In this document: positions 1-9,222 of the stretch, piece after piece
How the letters are laid out: the number at the start of each line of letters is the position of its first letter
Position numbering within the stretch: the stretch's first letter is position 1
NCBI GenBank assembly: GCA_029555025.1
Contig: JAKPTZ010000021.1
Span: 1 to 34,857, forward strand
Length of the DNA: 34,857 nucleotides
Reading direction: 5' to 3'
DNA from: Deltaproteobacteria bacterium
GTDB lineage: Bacteria > Myxococcota_A > UBA9042 > DTJE01
Position numbers and translations under genes: made by a program
The notes under the pieces: generated by a model
Databases searched by the model: none
The model's input: the letters and a program-made list of their open reading frames with translations, nothing else
Told to the model about the DNA's origin: nothing

Positions 1-112
1 GACAGGTTCGTGCGTCGTCCTGGGGATGACCGACGGCACCGACGCGCCTCTGTCGCCGACCAGCACCTATTTCGATCACCGCCCCGTGCTGTGCACCGTC
101 GATATGCCGTGA
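1..112 (+). CDS. C-terminal end of a gene, probably endonuclease/exonuclease/phosphatase family (partial)
   Basis: An open frame enters from the left edge and ends at the TGA at 110-112, giving 36 visible residues. The tail reads TSTYFDHRPVLCTV, which resembles the last catalytic motif of the endonuclease/exonuclease/phosphatase (DNase I-like) fold, where an Asp-His pair sits in an (S/T)DHxPV context just before the C-terminus. Only this short tail is visible, so the family call rests on one motif. The gene converges on the pyrophosphatase gene. The match is plausible but could be chance. Confidence 0.45.
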   Translation, partial: TGSCVVLGMTDGTDAPLSPTSTYFDHRPVLCTVDMP

Positions 113-141
113 CCCGGCCCGATCCGTCCCACGATCCGTAG

Positions 142-181
142 GGGCGAATGAAAATTCGCCCGCCGGCGTGAAAATTCGCCC
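142..181. repeat. Perfect hairpin GGGCGAAT-GAAA-ATTCGCCC plus a repeated half-site, between convergent genes
   Basis: Bases 142-149 and 154-161 form a perfect 8-bp stem around a GAAA tetraloop, and the downstream half (GTGAAAATTCGCCCG) is repeated at 168-182. It lies between the convergent partial gene and hppA, so it could act as a bidirectional transcription stop, although neither side has a T-run. The GTAGGGGCGAAT...ATTCGCCC form resembles dispersed intergenic palindromes seen in many bacterial genomes. That resemblance is from memory and was not tested. Confidence 0.5.
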
Positions 182-217
182 GTCTGTCTGAAGTGATGCT
201 GGATTTGTCGGTGGAAA

Positions 218-2638
<2,421 letters not shown>

Positions 2639-2693
2639 CACACGTCTCCAGATTGGGTTCTTTTCAAAATGACGTTGCGTCCAAAGCCCGGCG

Positions 2694-2722
2694 ATTTTCA
2701 ATCAAAACCGCCAATTTTTCAA
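2694..2722 (-). promoter_or_regulatory. Candidate sigma-70-type promoter for hppA
   Basis: On the minus strand TTGAAA (2722-2717), a 17-base spacer and GAAAAT (2699-2694) precede hppA. The start of transcription would fall near 2687, leaving a leader of about 50 bases. The -35 matches 5 of 6 and the -10 matches 4 of 6 consensus bases. The surrounding 2639-2836 gap is AT-rich relative to the genes and shows nothing else clear. Confidence 0.45.
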
Positions 2723-2836
2723 GGTTTGCCCAAGTTTGCCATGCACCGCCGCCGCTGGCTTGGGGGAAGCGGATTTTTGCTTAAATTTCAGATTGTTGGG
2801 TGGCTGTGTCGGGGTGTCCGGTGGACTGCGCCTGAA

Positions 2837-4519
2837 TCAGACCAGCACGAAAGCCTTGATATAGACGACGGAAGGCGTCAGCAGTATGGTTACCGTCGTC
2901 GTTTCGCCATAGGTCACCTGATAGTCGATGCCCTCGGTCAGCAGGTTGCCTTCAATGTCGTAAACCGCCAGGCCGTCGTAAAGTTCCGGCAGCGGCAGCA
3001 GCAGTTCGTGGCTGGTGTCTTCGCCACCGGGGCCATCGACGCCCCACGAAGTATCGGGGAAGTCACGGCCGTCCCATGCGGCCACCGTCAGGCGTCCCCG
3101 GTCGTCCATGAAAGCAAGCGCATATACGTCGTTCGGCAGTTCGAGCGCGGTCGAGACGTCGCGGGCGAACCGCATCTCGCCAAGGTTGTCGGCAAGCGCC
3201 TTCAACGCCGCCCAGGCCGGCTTGGCCCTGCGCACGGTCCCGTCCCCGCCGGTCCAGCCGAAGAGCCCGAAGTATGATTCGTGCGGCCGAACGCCTTCCG
3301 TGGTCGGATATCCGTCCCAGAAGGTGTACCACAGGTATTTTTCGACCCCGTCACGGATGGCAAGCAGGATGCTGCGGGGCAGGAAAAGGCCAACCTGTTG
3401 CTCGGTCAGGTCGTATGAAGGCCAGCCCTGTTCCGAGATGATGACCGACTTGTCCGGACACCCGATTTCATCAAGGATCCCTTTAAGTATCGCGGTCTGC
3501 CACGACTGCCCTTGGAAGGCCAGGGTGTCGTCGATGATGACGTCGCGTTCCGGCGGGTCGTACTGCATGAACGTGTATGGATGGAACGCGACCACCTCGA
3601 AGTACTCGCAGATGTCGGGATGGGCCGCGGCGACCCGCTTCAGGAAGCCATAGCGGTCGGCAAGGTCGGTTTCGGCGTCGTACGAAGCAATGCCGCCGAA
3701 CGCCACGCGGGCTTCGGGGCACGCGCCCGTGATGGCCTGGTGCGCCGCCTTCAGCATCCGCCCGTAAGCCTCGGCATCCGGTTTTCCCGACCAGAAGCGC
3801 GGAATGTTTTCCTCGTTCCAGATCTCGAAGATGTTGATGTTCTGGCAATACTGGCCCGCGACATGACCGACGTATTCGCCATATTCCGCCATGTCGATTG
3901 AACTGGCGCCGTCGGTCTGGGCCCAGTCGTTTTCGTACCCGAACATCGGGATCACTTCGATTCCGCGCGAAATTGCCATGTCCATCTGGCCTTTCACGTG
4001 ATCCATGTTCCACTGGTCGTCGGCAGGTTCGATCCCGTCCCAGTGGAAGTCCTCGCGAATGGTCGCGCCGCCAAGCTCGACATACTTCTCGAATTCGAAA
4101 TTGCGTTCCGCGTTGTCCCCCGGTCCCTGGTGCATGTGTGTCGAGACCCCGATCGTCGCGCGCACCGTGTTTGGCCCGGTGGGCGCGATGTCTTCCCACA
4201 GCGGCGGCGTCACGGCATCGACGGCGTCGTCGTCGGCAGCGTCGCCCGGGACTTCGCCAGAATCCAGGGGGTCATCATCAAAGCCGTCGTCGCTCGAATC
4301 GTCAGGCAGGTCATCGGCTGTTTCGGCGAAGTCGTCCCCTTCAAGCCTGGCGTCAATGTCGCCCGCGCCGTCCGCACCGTCGTCGGAATGCGCGTCGGCA
4401 ACGATGTCCAACCCGTCGTCCCGCGTCGCATCGGATTGAACCGGGCCGCCGGAACACCCCGCGAGGCTGAAAACGGCGATTGCCGCGACAACGATTGTGA
4501 ATGTGGCATGGATGTTCAT
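2837..4519 (-). CDS. Lipoprotein with a clan GH-A glycoside hydrolase-like domain (GH39/GH5-like)
   Basis: A 560-residue protein with a type II signal peptide (lipobox LAGC, Cys about 22) and a strongly Asp-rich linker to about residue 105. A TIM-barrel-like domain then spans about 120-450. The acid/base Glu is visible at about residue 236 in FEIWNEENIPRFW and the likely nucleophile Glu at about 363 in VIISEQGWPSYD; this arrangement fits retaining clan GH-A enzymes. The last 100 residues look like a beta-sandwich. It should act on a polysaccharide or glycoside outside the cytoplasm, but the substrate cannot be read. It follows the prs-like gene by 53 bases on the same strand and may be co-transcribed. 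Its ribosome site (GGAA) is weak. Which GH family it belongs to is uncertain. Confidence 0.8.
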   Translation of the reverse strand: MNIHATFTIVVAAIAVFSLAGCSGGPVQSDATRDDGLDIVADAHSDDGADGAGDIDARLEGDDFAETADDLPDDSSDDGFDDDPLDSGEVPGDAADDDAVDAVTPPLWEDIAPTGPNTVRATIGVSTHMHQGPGDNAERNFEFEKYVELGGATIREDFHWDGIEPADDQWNMDHVKGQMDMAISRGIEVIPMFGYENDWAQTDGASSIDMAEYGEYVGHVAGQYCQNINIFEIWNEENIPRFWSGKPDAEAYGRMLKAAHQAITGACPEARVAFGGIASYDAETDLADRYGFLKRVAAAHPDICEYFEVVAFHPYTFMQYDPPERDVIIDDTLAFQGQSWQTAILKGILDEIGCPDKSVIISEQGWPSYDLTEQQVGLFLPRSILLAIRDGVEKYLWYTFWDGYPTTEGVRPHESYFGLFGWTGGDGTVRRAKPAWAALKALADNLGEMRFARDVSTALELPNDVYALAFMDDRGRLTVAAWDGRDFPDTSWGVDGPGGEDTSHELLLPLPELYDGLAVYDIEGNLLTEGIDYQVTYGETTTVTILLTPSVVYIKAFVLV

Positions 4520-4556
4520 CTTCGATGTTCCAAAAAGGGAATGTCGGTGACCAGTC

Positions 4557-4574
4557 AGGCCGACCAGTCGGCCT
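4557..4574 (-). repeat. 7-8 bp hairpin spanning the stop codon of the prs-like gene
   Basis: AGGCCGA (4557-4563) pairs perfectly with TCGGCCT (4568-4574) around CCAG. It covers the TAG stop of the prs-like gene and lies in the 53-base gap before the lipoprotein gene. There is no T-run after it on the minus strand, so an intrinsic terminator is doubtful. It could attenuate or stabilise a processed transcript. Confidence 0.35.
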
Positions 4575-5664
4575 AGCGGCGCTTCAGAAGGTCGTTGATC
4601 GGGCTGTACAGGCTTTCCTTGAAAGCGTCCAGCGAGTTGTCCTCGCCCGGCAGGGCGGCAAGGATTTCGATTGCCCGGGCGAATTCCGGCGCGACCGACC
4701 TGACGCGCAGCTTGCTTATACGCTTTTCCGGCGGAACGGGAATTGTGTCAGTGACCAGGAGTTCCTTGATCAGGGGATGCGCCTCGATTCTTTTCAAACC
4801 GTCCATCGAAGTCAGGACGGGGTGACAGATGGCCGCGCGCAGCGATCGGGCGCCCTTCGTGACACAGAAATCGGCCGCCTCGACAAGCGTGCCGCCGGAC
4901 ATCGTTTCATCGTCGATCAGCCAGCAGTCGCGATCCTCGACGTTGCCGACCATGTGCTGGGCCCTTGCCGATTCATTGTCGGACGTGCGTTCCTTGTTGA
5001 TGATGGCGATATCCATCTTCAGCATGTTCACGAACGGGCCCAGGTGCTTCGCCTCGCCGATGTCGGGCGCGACGAAGACCGTTTTGTCGCGTTCCGAATT
5101 CGCAAGGATTTCGTACGCGAAGATCGGTTTCATGTTCAGCGTATCGACCTTGATGGCCTTCTGGTCGAAGAACCCGTGAATCTGCTGGAAATGCGGTTCC
5201 ATGATGACGATGCCGCGGGCGCCGACGCTTGTCAGCAGATCCGCGAACGTCCTGGCCCCGATGCTTGCCCGGGGATGATCCTGCTTGTCGCTGCGGATGT
5301 AAGGCAGGTACGGCGTCACCACCGTGACGCGGGCACCGGCGCATGTCAGCGCGTGAACCATCCAGTACAGCTCGATGATCATGTCGCTGACCGTCAGGTT
5401 GACGCCAAACACGTCGTTCCCGTTCGAATCCTTTCCGATCAAAGCCCGGCCGGGCGCCTGCGTCTGGATCACGAAGCAGTGCTTTCCGCGGACGTTGATC
5501 TTCGGATCGACCAGGACGTTGCCGTTCGAAAACCACTTGATGGTCGGGCCGCGTCGATCCGATTCGTCCGGTTCGTGCAGCACGACGCCCAGTTGCCTGG
5601 CAATCGCCCGTGCAAACCCAAGATGCGAATTCCCCGCGAAAAGAAGGAAATCCTTGTGTGCCAT
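4573..5664 (-). CDS. Ribose-phosphate pyrophosphokinase-like protein (PRPP synthetase family, divergent)
   Basis: PRPP synthetases transfer pyrophosphate from ATP to ribose 5-phosphate in the cytosol, feeding nucleotide, His and Trp synthesis. The start at 5664 (363 aa) has AGAGG 8 bases upstream and gives the family N-terminus (AHKDFLLFAGNSHLG). The order of motifs follows Prs: PYLPYIRSDKQD (flexible loop region), EPHFQQIHGFFD in place of the usual DLHAxQIQGFFD but keeping the catalytic-site His, INKER in place of DKRR, then the PRPP loop LIDDETMSGGTLVEAA and the C-terminal RISKLRVRSVAPEFARAI. It is about 45 residues longer than standard Prs, and several normally invariant positions differ. 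It may be a paralogue with altered regulation. Family membership is secure; catalytic competence is likely but unproven. Confidence 0.85.
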   Translation of the reverse strand: MAHKDFLLFAGNSHLGFARAIARQLGVVLHEPDESDRRGPTIKWFSNGNVLVDPKINVRGKHCFVIQTQAPGRALIGKDSNGNDVFGVNLTVSDMIIELYWMVHALTCAGARVTVVTPYLPYIRSDKQDHPRASIGARTFADLLTSVGARGIVIMEPHFQQIHGFFDQKAIKVDTLNMKPIFAYEILANSERDKTVFVAPDIGEAKHLGPFVNMLKMDIAIINKERTSDNESARAQHMVGNVEDRDCWLIDDETMSGGTLVEAADFCVTKGARSLRAAICHPVLTSMDGLKRIEAHPLIKELLVTDTIPVPPEKRISKLRVRSVAPEFARAIEILAALPGEDNSLDAFKESLYSPINDLLKRR

Positions 5665-5725
5665 TTTCGTGACCTCTGTTTGCCGATCTGGATGGAACCA
5701 GAAAGCGGTTCTGTTTCGGTTTTGC

Positions 5726-5754
5726 CGATTAACACTTTGGAGCCGAATTATCAA
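5726..5754 (-). promoter_or_regulatory. Weak candidate promoter for the prs-like gene
   Basis: TTGATA at 5754-5749 on the minus strand is a good -35. With a 17-base spacer the -10 would be TAATCG; a better match, GTTAAT, sits two bases closer. The divergent gap 5665-5848 also contains TACTAT at 5822-5827, a possible -10 for the plus-strand lipoprotein, but without a good -35. Confidence 0.3.
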
Positions 5755-5848
5755 CCCTCATGGCCGCCCCGCGGCGCGTCCCGGCGGCCGGTTTTTCCGT
5801 GGAAATCGAATCTTGTTGCGGTACTATTGATGCCTCAGCGAGGTTTTC

Positions 5849-8449
5849 ATGATGAAGAAATTTCCACTGTCGGTTCTGGTCGTGACTCTTATTGCCTTTG
5901 CAGGCTGCGGCGACGGCGGGGGCCGATCCGATCTGTCTGGAGATGAATCGTTCATTCCGGACGTCCCCCAGGATATCGAGCCGGATCACAGCGGCACGGA
6001 CGTTCCGACCGACGAAACGGCCGATGACGCCGACGGTGCGGATTACGGGCAGGACGTCGCCGGGAACGATTCGATCGAACCGGTTGATGTCGTCGATGCG
6101 GCCGACACTCCTCTCGATGCGCCGATGGAATTGCCCGAGCCGGATGCCGCCTTCGTGTGGGAGATCCGCAATCGGCAGGGGTGCGTCGCCGACGGCCCCT
6201 GGAAGGTTGATCGCGTCCTGCGTCTTGGCGCCGGCACGGCCGGGCTTGGCGATGTCGATGTGGAAACGGCCGTGGACGTCGCGGGGCGGGTCTGGCTGGT
6301 TTCCGACGGTCGCCTTCTTGTCGCGGATCTGGCCGATCCGGCGGCCGCGGGATTTTCGGACGTGACCGCCGAGCTTGCCGGATCCCCCGCGATGGCGATT
6401 CAGGCCAGCGGCGATGTCCTTCTGGTGGCGACCGGCGCTGGAATCGAGTCGTTCGATTCGGCCCGCGTGCACTCTGTTGTGTCATCCACCCCGATGGAGT
6501 ACGCCCGAATCCTTCAGTGCGATGGCGAAATCTGGGCGGTCGCGGCAGGGCGGCTCTATCTGATCCAGGAAGCGCCGTTTGAAGTCGTTCTTGAAGAAGG
6601 CGCCGGCGAAGTGGTGTCCCTGGCGTGCCTTGACGGCGATGTCGTTGTCGGTGCCACGGGAGGCGTGTTTTCGGGCCCCGGCGGCGACATGCTTGAATTG
6701 CGGTGGGAACCGGGCGACGACGCAATCGTCGATGTGGCGGCCGGCAACGGCATTGTCGTGGCCGTCACCGCCACCGGACTCGCCGTGATCGATGCCGCAA
6801 GCTGGCAATCCACTCTTGTTGAACCGGGCATTGGCGGACTGCCGGCCGGCGGCATGCACCAGGCGGCCGTTTCCGCCGACGGTCGGCGTGTCGCGATCGC
6901 CCACGAGGTTGGATGCACCCTGCTGGATCTGCTGCCGGGACGGGGCGATGCGCTTGCGGTCAACCGGATTGACGTCGGCGGTGTAAATCAGGCGGTCGTC
7001 GATCATTTCAATTCGGCCAGGTGGCTTCCGTCGGACACGGTCAATTCCGTCGCGTTCGGGCAGGACGGTGAAACATTGTGGGTTTCGACCGCGGCCGGTA
7101 TCTCGCGCATCCGTCCGCAGCAGTTGGTGCTTGCCGACAAGGCGGCCGAGATGATGGGCAACCTGGATCGCTGGTTCTGGCGCCTGGACGGATTCGTCAC
7201 GGCCGAGGCCGGCTTCGAGAGCGCGACATCGGACGTCAGGCTGCAACTGCGGGACAACGACAACGACGGGCAGTGGACCCAGGAAGCCGTCGGCGCCTTC
7301 TGCTATGCGTACCGCGTGACCGGTGACGAGCGATATTACGAGGCTGCCCGCAAGGCAATCACCAACATGTGCATGCTCATCGACGTTCCGGCCCAGGATT
7401 TCATCGATGCCGGCCTGGGGCGCGGTTTCGTGACCAGGTCGTTCGTCCGTGATGACGAAGGAGCTCTGTTCACGGAAAAGGCGGCGCTTTCGAACTGGCA
7501 CCTGGTCGATTACATGGACGGCCACCAGTACTACTGGAAGGACGACACGTCTTCCGACGAAATGACCGGGCATTTTTACGGTTTTTCAATTTACCACGAC
7601 CTTTGCGCGAAGGACGATACCGAACGCGCATGGGTGGCCAGCCATCTTACCGACCTGGTTTCCTACATCGTGACGCACGGTTACAGGTTGCTTGATCTTG
7701 ACGGCGAGCCGACCGAGCACGGCAAGTACGGCCCGGAATACCTTGCCGTCGCCGTTGACGGGCTGGAGGCGTGCACGCTCACGTACGACATGGAAACCTG
7801 TATCGGCGCGTGGGGTGGCGGAGCCTTCCTTGATTCGACGGAAATACTTGGCGGGTTGCTTGCCGCCTGGCACGTTTCGGGCGACAGGCGCTTTTATGAC
7901 GCGTACGAATCGCTGATTTCCGAGCACCGCTATGACGAACTGGCGACTTTCAACGAATTCGTGATGACCTGGACGAATCCGCAGATTGCCAATTACTGCG
8001 ACCACGAACTGTCCGACCTGGCCCTTCTGACGCTGATTCGGTACGAGCAGCGGCCGGACCGCCGGGCCATCTGGATCAAGTCGATGCTGGACGCCTGGCA
8101 ATACGAAGTCGGCGAGCGCAATCCTTTGAAGACGCTTACCATGGCGGCCGCGCTTGCCGATATCGAGGGAATCGACGGAGGAGTCTCGACCCTGCTCGAT
8201 TTCCCCGAAGACCAGCGCGATTACCCGTACGATAACAGCCACCGGGTCGATGCGGGCAGCATGGGCAAGGATCGTTTCCAGAAGCCCCAGTTCGACACAG
8301 TCTTTCCGTATGACGAAATCCATACCATGCGCTGGGATTCAAATCCGTACCGGAAGGTCGGCGGGGGTTCGGCCACCCAGCGACGCGCCCCGAACTTCTG
8401 GCTGCTGCCGTACTGGGGACTTCGTTACTACGGTGTAATCTGCGATTGA
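5849..8449 (+). CDS. Lipoprotein with an N-terminal propeller-like region and a C-terminal helical toroid-like region
   Basis: An 866-residue secreted lipoprotein. The signal peptide ends in a FAGC lipobox and an Asp-rich linker runs to about residue 95. GCGAGG lies just before two adjacent ATGs (5849 and 5852). Residues about 115-425 are beta-rich with recurring short repeats; ETLWVSTAAGISRI resembles the blade ends of two-component-regulator-type propellers. Residues about 430-866 are rich in Trp, Tyr and amphipathic helices, with phrases such as EAVGAFCYAYRVTGDERYYE and DDTSSDEMTGHFYG that suggest an (alpha/alpha) toroid of the six-hairpin glycosidase or polysaccharide lyase kind. I cannot name the family or a catalytic residue. 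It may bind and cleave a glycan outside the cell. It stands alone between a divergent and a downstream promoter. Confidence 0.75.
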   Translation: MMKKFPLSVLVVTLIAFAGCGDGGGRSDLSGDESFIPDVPQDIEPDHSGTDVPTDETADDADGADYGQDVAGNDSIEPVDVVDAADTPLDAPMELPEPDAAFVWEIRNRQGCVADGPWKVDRVLRLGAGTAGLGDVDVETAVDVAGRVWLVSDGRLLVADLADPAAAGFSDVTAELAGSPAMAIQASGDVLLVATGAGIESFDSARVHSVVSSTPMEYARILQCDGEIWAVAAGRLYLIQEAPFEVVLEEGAGEVVSLACLDGDVVVGATGGVFSGPGGDMLELRWEPGDDAIVDVAAGNGIVVAVTATGLAVIDAASWQSTLVEPGIGGLPAGGMHQAAVSADGRRVAIAHEVGCTLLDLLPGRGDALAVNRIDVGGVNQAVVDHFNSARWLPSDTVNSVAFGQDGETLWVSTAAGISRIRPQQLVLADKAAEMMGNLDRWFWRLDGFVTAEAGFESATSDVRLQLRDNDNDGQWTQEAVGAFCYAYRVTGDERYYEAARKAITNMCMLIDVPAQDFIDAGLGRGFVTRSFVRDDEGALFTEKAALSNWHLVDYMDGHQYYWKDDTSSDEMTGHFYGFSIYHDLCAKDDTERAWVASHLTDLVSYIVTHGYRLLDLDGEPTEHGKYGPEYLAVAVDGLEACTLTYDMETCIGAWGGGAFLDSTEILGGLLAAWHVSGDRRFYDAYESLISEHRYDELATFNEFVMTWTNPQIANYCDHELSDLALLTLIRYEQRPDRRAIWIKSMLDAWQYEVGERNPLKTLTMAAALADIEGIDGGVSTLLDFPEDQRDYPYDNSHRVDAGSMGKDRFQKPQFDTVFPYDEIHTMRWDSNPYRKVGGGSATQRRAPNFWLLPYWGLRYYGVICD

Positions 8450-8505
8450 CGGGAACCTGCCGAGGCCAAGCCCGGATCCGCGGTTTCGCGACGCGCCGGC
8501 ATTCG

Positions 8506-8534
8506 TTGACAAACACAGTTTCAAGCCCGATTAT
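8506..8534 (+). promoter_or_regulatory. Strong sigma-70-type promoter for lemA-M48
   Basis: A consensus -35 TTGACA (8506-8511), a 17-base spacer and GATTAT (8529-8534) lie 58 bases before the lemA start. The pair is among the best-matching promoter-like sequences seen in the window. It separates lemA from the preceding lipoprotein gene. Confidence 0.6.
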
Positions 8535-8591
8535 GTTGACGCATTTTTCCGGGCGGCTGACCCCGTCCGCTTGCATTGAAGGAGAAATCAC

Positions 8592-9194
8592 ATGGGCGCT
8601 TGGATTCCGGTACTGGTTGTCCTGGGTGCTGTCGTCCTGTTCGTCATCATCGTCGCCGGCATGTACAACGGGCTGGTCACGCTTCGGAACCGTTACAAGA
8701 ACGCGTTTTCCCAGATCGACGTCCAGCTTAAGCGTCGGTATGACCTGATCCCGAACCTGGTCGAGGCGGTCAAGGGATACATGTCGCATGAACGGCAGAC
8801 GCTTGAAGCCGTTATCGCCGCGCGTAACGTGGCAATGGCGGCCGGAAAGACTGCCGCCGCAAACCCGGGCGATCCCGCGGCGATGAAGGCCCTGGGTGGC
8901 GCGGAAGGCGCGCTGACCGGCGCCCTGAGCCGGCTGATGGTCGTTGCCGAGGCCTATCCCGACCTGAAAGCGAACCAGAATATGATGTCGCTGCAGGAAG
9001 AACTGACTTCCACCGAAAACAAGATTGCTTTCGCCAGGCAGGCATATAACGACTCGGTGACGGTCTATAACACCGGCCGCGAGAAGTTCCCGGCCAACAT
9101 CATCGCCGGCATGTTCAATTTCGGTCCGGCCGAGCTGCTGGAATCGACCGAATCCGCCGAGGAACGCAAGGCCCCGAAGGTCAGCTTCAACTGA
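8592..9194 (+). CDS. lemA: LemA family membrane protein
   Basis: A 200-residue protein with one N-terminal membrane helix (about residues 4-24) followed by the classical LemA helical domain: NGLVTLRNRYKNAFSQIDVQ, KRRYDLIPNLVEAVKGYM, and ENKIAFARQAYNDSV near residue 140. AAGGAG lies 7 bases before the ATG. LemA proteins are cell-envelope proteins of poorly defined role, often encoded beside membrane proteases or TPM-domain proteins. Here an M48 protease gene follows after 28 bases, so the two are very likely co-transcribed and act together in membrane protein quality control. Confidence 0.95.
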   Translation: MGAWIPVLVVLGAVVLFVIIVAGMYNGLVTLRNRYKNAFSQIDVQLKRRYDLIPNLVEAVKGYMSHERQTLEAVIAARNVAMAAGKTAAANPGDPAAMKALGGAEGALTGALSRLMVVAEAYPDLKANQNMMSLQEELTSTENKIAFARQAYNDSVTVYNTGREKFPANIIAGMFNFGPAELLESTESAEERKAPKVSFN

Positions 9195-9222
9195 TCCCCG
9201 CTGTTGACAACAGGTGAAATCA

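Noticed and set aside
4501-5946. Long plus-strand open frame (481 codons) opposite the prs-like gene
   Set aside because: It is antisense to a gene with clear PRPP-synthetase motifs, has no recognisable domain, and high-GC genomes give such frames by chance.
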